52,531 bases of DNA, taken from contig DATDEH010000002.1 of assembly GCA_036523395.1 (NCBI GenBank), positions 1-52,531 of the forward strand. The letters are read 5' to 3'. The stretch comes from Candidatus Limnocylindria bacterium (lineage in GTDB: Bacteria; Chloroflexota; Limnocylindria; P2-11E). Position numbers and translations under genes: made by a program. Below, in pieces: positions 48,508-52,531 of the stretch. Numbering within the stretch: the stretch's first letter is position 1; each line of letters opens with the position of its first letter. The notes under the pieces were generated by a model, which did no database searches, had not been told where the DNA came from, and saw only the letters and a program-made list of their open reading frames with translations.

Positions 48508-49560
48508 GTGAGCGCTAACGCGCACGCCGCAGTAACGCGGTCCCCGGACACGGATGTCCTCATCGTGGGCGCGGGTCACGGCGGCCTGGCCGTCGCGCAC
48601 GACCTCGTCCGCGCCGGGCGCGAGGTGCTCCTGGTCGACGCGCATGGGCGGGTCGGCGACGCCTGGCGCACGCGCTGGGACTCGCTGCGCCTCTTCACGC
48701 CGCGCGACCTCGACGGCCTGCCGGGGAACCCGTTCCCTCGGGGCGACGACCCGTTCCCGAGCAAGGACGAAGTCGCCGACTACCAGGAGCGCTACGCGCA
48801 GGAGATGCGACTCCCGCTTCGCCGCGGTGCCGAGGTGCGAGCGCTGCGCCGGATGGGCGATCTCTTCGAAGCGACAGCCGGTGCCGACGCGATCCGCGCG
48901 CGCTCGGTCGTCATCGCGGGCGGCCACTTCACTGCCCCGCGCATCCCCGACTTCGCGTCGCGCCTCGATCCGGCGGTGCTTCAGCTCCACAGCAGCGACT
49001 ACCGTAGAGCCCGCGATCTTCCCGATGGCCCGGTGGTCGTCGTTGGCGCGGCGAACTCGGGGAGTGAGATCGCGGTCGAGGTGGCACGCGAGCGGCCGAC
49101 GGCGATCGCCATCGGAACGCGCAAGCCGCTGGCGCCAAAGCGTTTTCGCTCGCCGACCTGGTGGAAGCTCGCGCTCCTGCGCGACCGTGTCTTCCACGAG
49201 CGCACCGCCTACATCGCGTGGCTCCCGTGGCCGCTTCGCGCCGGTGGTTACCTTGGGGCCGATCTCGATGCGGCCGCGATCGCGCATGGACTACGGCTCG
49301 CGCCTCGCGTCGTCGATGCCGCTGCCAACAGGGTCCGCTTCGTCGATGGCAGCGATGCGCCAGCGCGCACGCTCATCTGGGCAACGGGGTACGACGTGGA
49401 TCACTCTTGGATCGAAGCTCCGAAGGAGGACGGTGTGATCCCTATCGGTGGTCATGGACGCACGCCGGTCCCAGGCCTCCACTTCGTTCGTGGCCGTTTC
49501 CTCTTCGCGATCTCACGCCACGCGCGCGATGTCGCGCGCGACGTCCGCAACTCGGGCTGA
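48508..49560 (+). CDS. FAD-dependent NAD(P)-binding oxidoreductase (flavin monooxygenase-like)
   Basis: A 350-residue protein. The FAD-binding Rossmann motif is VLIVGAGHGGLAVAHDL, and LRLFTPRDLDGLPGNPFP resembles the loop of Baeyer-Villiger/flavin monooxygenases and YpdA-type reductases. A second nucleotide-binding motif is VVVVGAANSGSEIAVEVA. It ends with TLIWATGYDVDHSWI and the LHFVRGRFLFAI closing strand. Family members oxidise small organics or export toxic compounds with NADPH. Single gene; GTG start, no partner. Substrate unknown. Confidence 0.85.
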   Translation: MSANAHAAVTRSPDTDVLIVGAGHGGLAVAHDLVRAGREVLLVDAHGRVGDAWRTRWDSLRLFTPRDLDGLPGNPFPRGDDPFPSKDEVADYQERYAQEMRLPLRRGAEVRALRRMGDLFEATAGADAIRARSVVIAGGHFTAPRIPDFASRLDPAVLQLHSSDYRRARDLPDGPVVVVGAANSGSEIAVEVARERPTAIAIGTRKPLAPKRFRSPTWWKLALLRDRVFHERTAYIAWLPWPLRAGGYLGADLDAAAIAHGLRLAPRVVDAAANRVRFVDGSDAPARTLIWATGYDVDHSWIEAPKEDGVIPIGGHGRTPVPGLHFVRGRFLFAISRHARDVARDVRNSG

Positions 49561-49579
49561 CGTCGCGCGCGACTGGCGC

Positions 49580-50005
49580 TTAGACGCGCCTCGGGTTCGT
49601 GATCGCGCGCACGAGCGCGACGATGAGGAGCGCGACGAGGAACAGGAACACGATCGAAAGCAGCGCCGCGATGTCGAGTACCGGCGGGCCCTGCGGCTCG
49701 GGGAAGATCCCCTGGAACGGTCGCACCAGCGGCTCGGTCGCGCCGTACAGCGCGCGGATGAGGGGCTGGTTCGAATTCGCTCCGGTGAGCTTGAAGACGA
49801 TGCGGAGCAGGAGCAAGACCTCGAGGACCGTGAAGATCAGCGTCACGACGTTCGTGGCGGTCCAGACAGAAGTGGCGCCGGTCGACCCGACGTTGACGTT
49901 CGACGCAGCGGGCGTCGTAGTCACCGGTCGCTCGCGCACCTGTTCGTACCGCTCGACACGCTCGACGCGTTCGGTGGGATGGTCGTCACGTTGTGTGGTC
50001 GTCAT
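49580..50005 (-). CDS. YggT family membrane protein with charged N-terminal extension
   Basis: A 141-residue protein (149 if it starts at ATG 50029). The first ~55 residues are charged and disordered (THR/GLU/ARG-rich, ERVERVERYEQVRERP). Two TM segments follow (NVVTLIFTVLEVLLLLRIVF and LSIVFLFLVALLIVALV) with the YggT core ATEPLVRPFQGIFPEPQGP between them. YggT proteins are linked to ion balance and, next to ylm/sep genes, to cell division; here no such genes are near. Neither start has a good RBS. It is convergent with the oxidoreductase and divergent from the thioesterase. Confidence 0.82.
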   Translation of the reverse strand: MTTTQRDDHPTERVERVERYEQVRERPVTTTPAASNVNVGSTGATSVWTATNVVTLIFTVLEVLLLLRIVFKLTGANSNQPLIRALYGATEPLVRPFQGIFPEPQGPPVLDIAALLSIVFLFLVALLIVALVRAITNPRRV

Positions 50006-50039
50006 GCCGCGGGAGGCAGCAGGGACCATGCCAAGCGGC

Positions 50040-50045
50040 TAACCT
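50040..50045 (+). promoter_or_regulatory. TAACCT -10-like box before the thioesterase
   Basis: TAACCT lies 7 bases before the thioesterase GTG with no Shine-Dalgarno between. The divergent YggT start is 11-35 bp away, so the two promoters are nearly back to back. Confidence 0.35.
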
Positions 50046-50052
50046 GCCGACC

Positions 50053-50490
50053 GTGGAGCCATTCCCTTTCCAGCACCGGCAGCGCGTACGGTTCGGTGAA
50101 ACGGACATGCAGAACGTCGTCTACTACGCGAACTATCTCCTCTATGCCGAGGTCGGACGTGTCGCGTACATGCGCGAGCTGGGCCTTCTGCACAGCGATA
50201 TGGCCGCGAAGGGACTCGACTTCACGATCGGTGAAGCAAGCGTGCGCTATCGCGCGCCGCTGCGATTCGATGACGAGTTCGACATCAAGGTGCGCGTTGG
50301 CGAGGTCCGTCACTCCTCGTGGGCGTTCGAGTACGCGGTCGATCGTGCAGATGGGCTGCACTGCGCGAGGATGGCGACCGTGCAGGTCATGATCGACCGC
50401 GCGACCCTACGCGCGACGCGCATCCCGGCGGAGCTTCGCCGGATGCTGGAGACGGCGCAGGACGCGGCGGCCGCGCGGCAGGCTAGGTAG
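50053..50490 (+). CDS. Hot-dog fold acyl-CoA thioesterase (YbgC/4-HBT type)
   Basis: A 145-residue thioesterase. The core motif is RVRFGETDMQNVVYYANYLL (the Asp of the 4-HBT family is in ETDMQ), followed by AEVGRVAYMRELGL and VRYRAPLRFDDEFDIKVRV. It would hydrolyse acyl-CoA esters in the cytoplasm. The GTG at 50053 fits the family start. The stop directly abuts the acyl-CoA dehydrogenase ATG (no gap), so the two probably act on the same acyl-CoA, releasing CoA or pruning dead-end intermediates. Confidence 0.9.
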   Translation: MEPFPFQHRQRVRFGETDMQNVVYYANYLLYAEVGRVAYMRELGLLHSDMAAKGLDFTIGEASVRYRAPLRFDDEFDIKVRVGEVRHSSWAFEYAVDRADGLHCARMATVQVMIDRATLRATRIPAELRRMLETAQDAAAARQAR

Positions 50491-51636
50491 ATGGACACCG
50501 CGCTCCCCGAAGATATCCGTCTCCTGCAGCGCACCGTTCGCGCCTTCGTCGATGAGGTCCTAGCGCCGTGTGCGAAGGAGATCGAAGAGAAGGACGAGAT
50601 CCCGCGCGCGCTCATCGCGAAGATGGGCGAGGCCGGGCTGTTCGGCATCGGTCACGCCGAGGAGCTGGGCGGTCAGGGATTCGGGAAGCTCGGCTACTGC
50701 GTGGCGGTCGAACAGCTCGCGCGCGTTAACGCCTCGCTGTGGAACATCGTCGGTGGATCCGCCGGTCTGTGTGGGACCGCGATCTCGGTCGGCGGACCGG
50801 ATGACGTGCGCCTCCGTTATCTTCCCGACCTCTTCAGCGGCCGAAAGGTCGGCGCCTACGCGCTGTCCGAGCCCGGCGCGGGCAGCGACGCGGGGAGCCT
50901 CAAGGCGGTCGCGCGCCGCGATGGCGACGCCTACGTCCTCGATGGCGCGAAGACCTTCATCACCAACGCGCCGATCGCCGACGTGTTCGTGATCTTCGCG
51001 AATGCGGCGCCCGCCACCGGCTCGAAGGGCATCACCGCATTCGCCGTCGAGCGCGGCGCGGAGGGTCTCGACATTGGACCGAACGACGAGAAGATGGGCC
51101 TGCATGGATCGACGACCGCGCAGCTGTACCTCAACGGCCTGCGCGTTCCCGCGTCGCAACGCGTCGGCGAGGAGGGCGACGGATTCAAGATCGCGCTGCG
51201 CACGCTCGACTTCGGCCGGCTGGGCCTCGCCGCGCATTCGGTCGGCGCCGCGCAGCGACTGCTCGAGGCCTCCGTGGACTACGCGAAGACGCGCACGCAG
51301 TTCGGAAAGCCGATCGGCGCGAACCAGGCGATCCAGTGGATGCTGGCGGACGCCGCCACCGAGATCCACGCCGCGCGGCTGATGGTGCACGACGCGGCGT
51401 CGCGGGCCGACCGCGGAGAACGCGTCAGCGACCGCGCGTCGATGGCCAAGCTCTTCGCGACCGAGATGCTCGGTCGTGTCGCGGACGCCGCGGTCCAGAT
51501 CCACGGCGGCATGGGCTACATGCGCGAGCTATGGATCGAACGCGCCTACCGCGACGCGCGCATCACCCGGATCTACGAGGGGACGAGCGAGATCCAGCGC
51601 GTCGTCATCGCTGGCGCGCTCCTGGCGGACAGCTGA
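50491..51636 (+). CDS. Acyl-CoA dehydrogenase
   Basis: A 381-residue FAD enzyme that introduces the alpha-beta double bond in acyl-CoA. Marks are YALSEPGAGSDAGSLKAVA, the DEKMGLHGSTTAQLYLN beta domain, TRTQFGKPIGANQAIQWMLA, AAVQIHGGMGYMRELWIERA and the C-terminal RITRIYEGTSEIQRVVI, which contains the catalytic Glu. Full length for short- or medium-chain or branched acyl-CoA dehydrogenases. An electron-transfer flavoprotein must be elsewhere. Its TGA overlaps the next gene's CTG by 4 bp. Confidence 0.95.
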   Translation: MDTALPEDIRLLQRTVRAFVDEVLAPCAKEIEEKDEIPRALIAKMGEAGLFGIGHAEELGGQGFGKLGYCVAVEQLARVNASLWNIVGGSAGLCGTAISVGGPDDVRLRYLPDLFSGRKVGAYALSEPGAGSDAGSLKAVARRDGDAYVLDGAKTFITNAPIADVFVIFANAAPATGSKGITAFAVERGAEGLDIGPNDEKMGLHGSTTAQLYLNGLRVPASQRVGEEGDGFKIALRTLDFGRLGLAAHSVGAAQRLLEASVDYAKTRTQFGKPIGANQAIQWMLADAATEIHAARLMVHDAASRADRGERVSDRASMAKLFATEMLGRVADAAVQIHGGMGYMRELWIERAYRDARITRIYEGTSEIQRVVIAGALLADS

Positions 51637-52496
51637 GACCGGTCACGCCGGGCGGCCACCCGCTCATCACCGCGCTCTGGCTGCTCGGTGTCGTCGCCGC
51701 GGTGCTCGCCTTCGTCGCGGCGATCGTTGGCGCGGGTGCGACCGCGGCCGTGCTCTCGCTGGCCGCCCTCGTGGCATTCGTCGCCGGTTCCATCGCTTTC
51801 CAGCAGCGACTACGGCGCTTCAGCGCGACGCTCGTCGCGGTCGAGGAGGCGCTCGACGCCGACGACGTGCGACGCGCGCGCGAGCTCATGGCGCCGCTGC
51901 TGGCGCGATTCCACACCTTCCCGATGGTCCAAGAGGTCGCAGCCGACGTGCTCTACGCGGCCGGCGATCCACTCTCCGCCGCCTCGCTCTGGGAATCGGC
52001 GATGAAGCAGCTCGGTGCGACACGCGTGGCGCCGCGCCTCGTCGCGGCCTACGCCGCGCTCAACCGGGGAGGCGACGCGCGCCGCGTCGCGGCGCTGGTG
52101 CCGAACGAGCCGCTCGCGGACCTCGCGCTCGCGTGGAGCGAGCTCGCGGCGAACGGTGGCGATCGCGAGCACGGCGCCGTCCTCGCCGGCGAGCTCATGC
52201 GCGACGTGGAGCAGTCTCCGAACGCGACGATCGCGGCCATGACCGGGGCCGTCGCGGCGATCGCGGACGCACAGCGTGGCGATCGCGCCGGGATGCAGGT
52301 GAAGCTCGAGGCGATGCGGCGCGCCACGCCGACACAGAGCGACGCCGCGTTCCTGGGTTATCTCGCCGGCGTTGCGCTGCGCGACGTTGGGGACATCGAC
52401 GAGGCGCGCCGCGAATTCGGCGCCGCGGTCGAACGGTCACCCGAGTCGATCGGCGGCGCGCTCGCGCGTCGCGAGCGCGCGAACCTCCCGACCTAG
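51633..52496 (+). CDS. TPR-like membrane-anchored protein, CTG start
   Basis: A 287-residue protein. Two hydrophobic segments (~14-34 and ~36-54) are followed by Ala/Arg-rich paired helices of TPR or Sel1 style (VEEALDADDVRRARELMAPL, EVAADVLYAAGDPLSAASLW). The only plausible start in frame is CTG 51633, which overlaps the acyl-CoA dehydrogenase stop exactly as CTGA, matching the ATGA/GTGA/TTGA junctions elsewhere here. The next ATG upstream is 105 bases back inside the dehydrogenase. No specific family; likely a scaffold at the membrane. Its TAG shares CTAG with a convergent gene. Confidence 0.7.
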   Translation: MRPVTPGGHPLITALWLLGVVAAVLAFVAAIVGAGATAAVLSLAALVAFVAGSIAFQQRLRRFSATLVAVEEALDADDVRRARELMAPLLARFHTFPMVQEVAADVLYAAGDPLSAASLWESAMKQLGATRVAPRLVAAYAALNRGGDARRVAALVPNEPLADLALAWSELAANGGDREHGAVLAGELMRDVEQSPNATIAAMTGAVAAIADAQRGDRAGMQVKLEAMRRATPTQSDAAFLGYLAGVALRDVGDIDEARREFGAAVERSPESIGGALARRERANLPT

Positions 52497-52531
52497 AGCT
52501 TCGCTTCGCGCAGCGTCGCGAGGAATCCGGC
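52493..52531 (-). CDS. 3' end of a convergent gene (partial)
   Basis: The minus strand reads AGFLATLREAKL then TAG at 52495-52493, an open frame to the window edge. Its stop shares the palindrome CTAG with the stop of the plus-strand gene, the same arrangement as at 15840-15843. Too short to identify. Confidence 0.45.
   Translation of the reverse strand, partial: AGFLATLREAKL

Noticed and set aside
1-52531. tRNA, rRNA, CRISPR array, insertion sequence or prophage
   Set aside because: No cloverleaf-like or rRNA-like stretch, no regularly spaced repeats and no transposase or integrase motif was seen; gaps between genes are all short.

Overview
The window is about 52.5 kb of very GC-rich, densely packed bacterial DNA. 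GTG and TTG starts are frequent, and many neighbouring genes overlap by 4 bp. I see no rRNA, tRNA, CRISPR array or insertion sequence, and no gene-free stretch longer than about 190 bp. The gene order rplU-rpmA-rpmE-tdk-DUF1385-prfA, lipoprotein and Tat-like signals without outer-membrane proteins, and two GH57 glycogen-type enzymes suggest a monoderm-like Chloroflexota (perhaps the Limnocylindria/Dormibacterota neighbourhood). This is inference; no marker gene was searched.

Layout. 1-7.2 kb: a class III nucleotide cyclase, a sugar ABC importer without its ATPase (minus strand), an AlkZ/YcaQ-like winged-helix protein, a DUF4342 protein and an M81 peptidase. 7.3-11.3 kb: a compact signalling locus holding a transmembrane Ser/Thr kinase, a paralogue reduced to an N-lobe pseudokinase with the same outer domain, and a CAP-domain protein between them. 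11.3-14.0 kb: an exported intradiol dioxygenase, a YceI lipoprotein and a Rieske oxygenase. 14.2-19.7 kb: two GH57 enzymes (branching enzyme and 4-alpha-glucanotransferase) around ribosomal protein L25 and an AMIN-like lipoprotein. 19.7-23.8 kb: HtrA protease, MFS transporter and ArgRS, joined by 4-bp overlaps. 23.8-30.1 kb (minus): a seven-gene operon with an ECF sigma factor, a putative anti-sigma factor, a membrane protein, a MacA-like adaptor, MacB-like ATPase and permease, and a DUF5666 protein. 30.2-42.1 kb: MBL-fold protein, a 12-TM heme-copper-oxidase-like protein, the ribosomal/tdk/prfA block, hydantoinase, M3 peptidase, DinB protein, a TPR-HTH regulator, a frameshifted DUF4304 gene and a GNAT. 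42.2-52.5 kb: FecR protein, serine hydrolase, thyA-folA, an AcuC-like deacetylase, membrane proteins, an FAD oxidoreductase, YggT, thioesterase, acyl-CoA dehydrogenase and a TPR-like membrane protein.

The most unusual signals concern gene expression. Five well-recognised or tightly coupled genes have no ATG, GTG or TTG where their conserved N-terminus must begin. Four can start at CTG (one with a perfect 4-bp CTGA overlap, one behind an ideal GGAGG) and one, folA, must start at ATC. Many other starts lack a Shine-Dalgarno sequence but have a TANNNT box 6-10 bases upstream, often built from the preceding gene's TAG stop, which suggests widespread leaderless transcription. The kinase/pseudokinase/CAP locus is the best candidate for an undescribed system.
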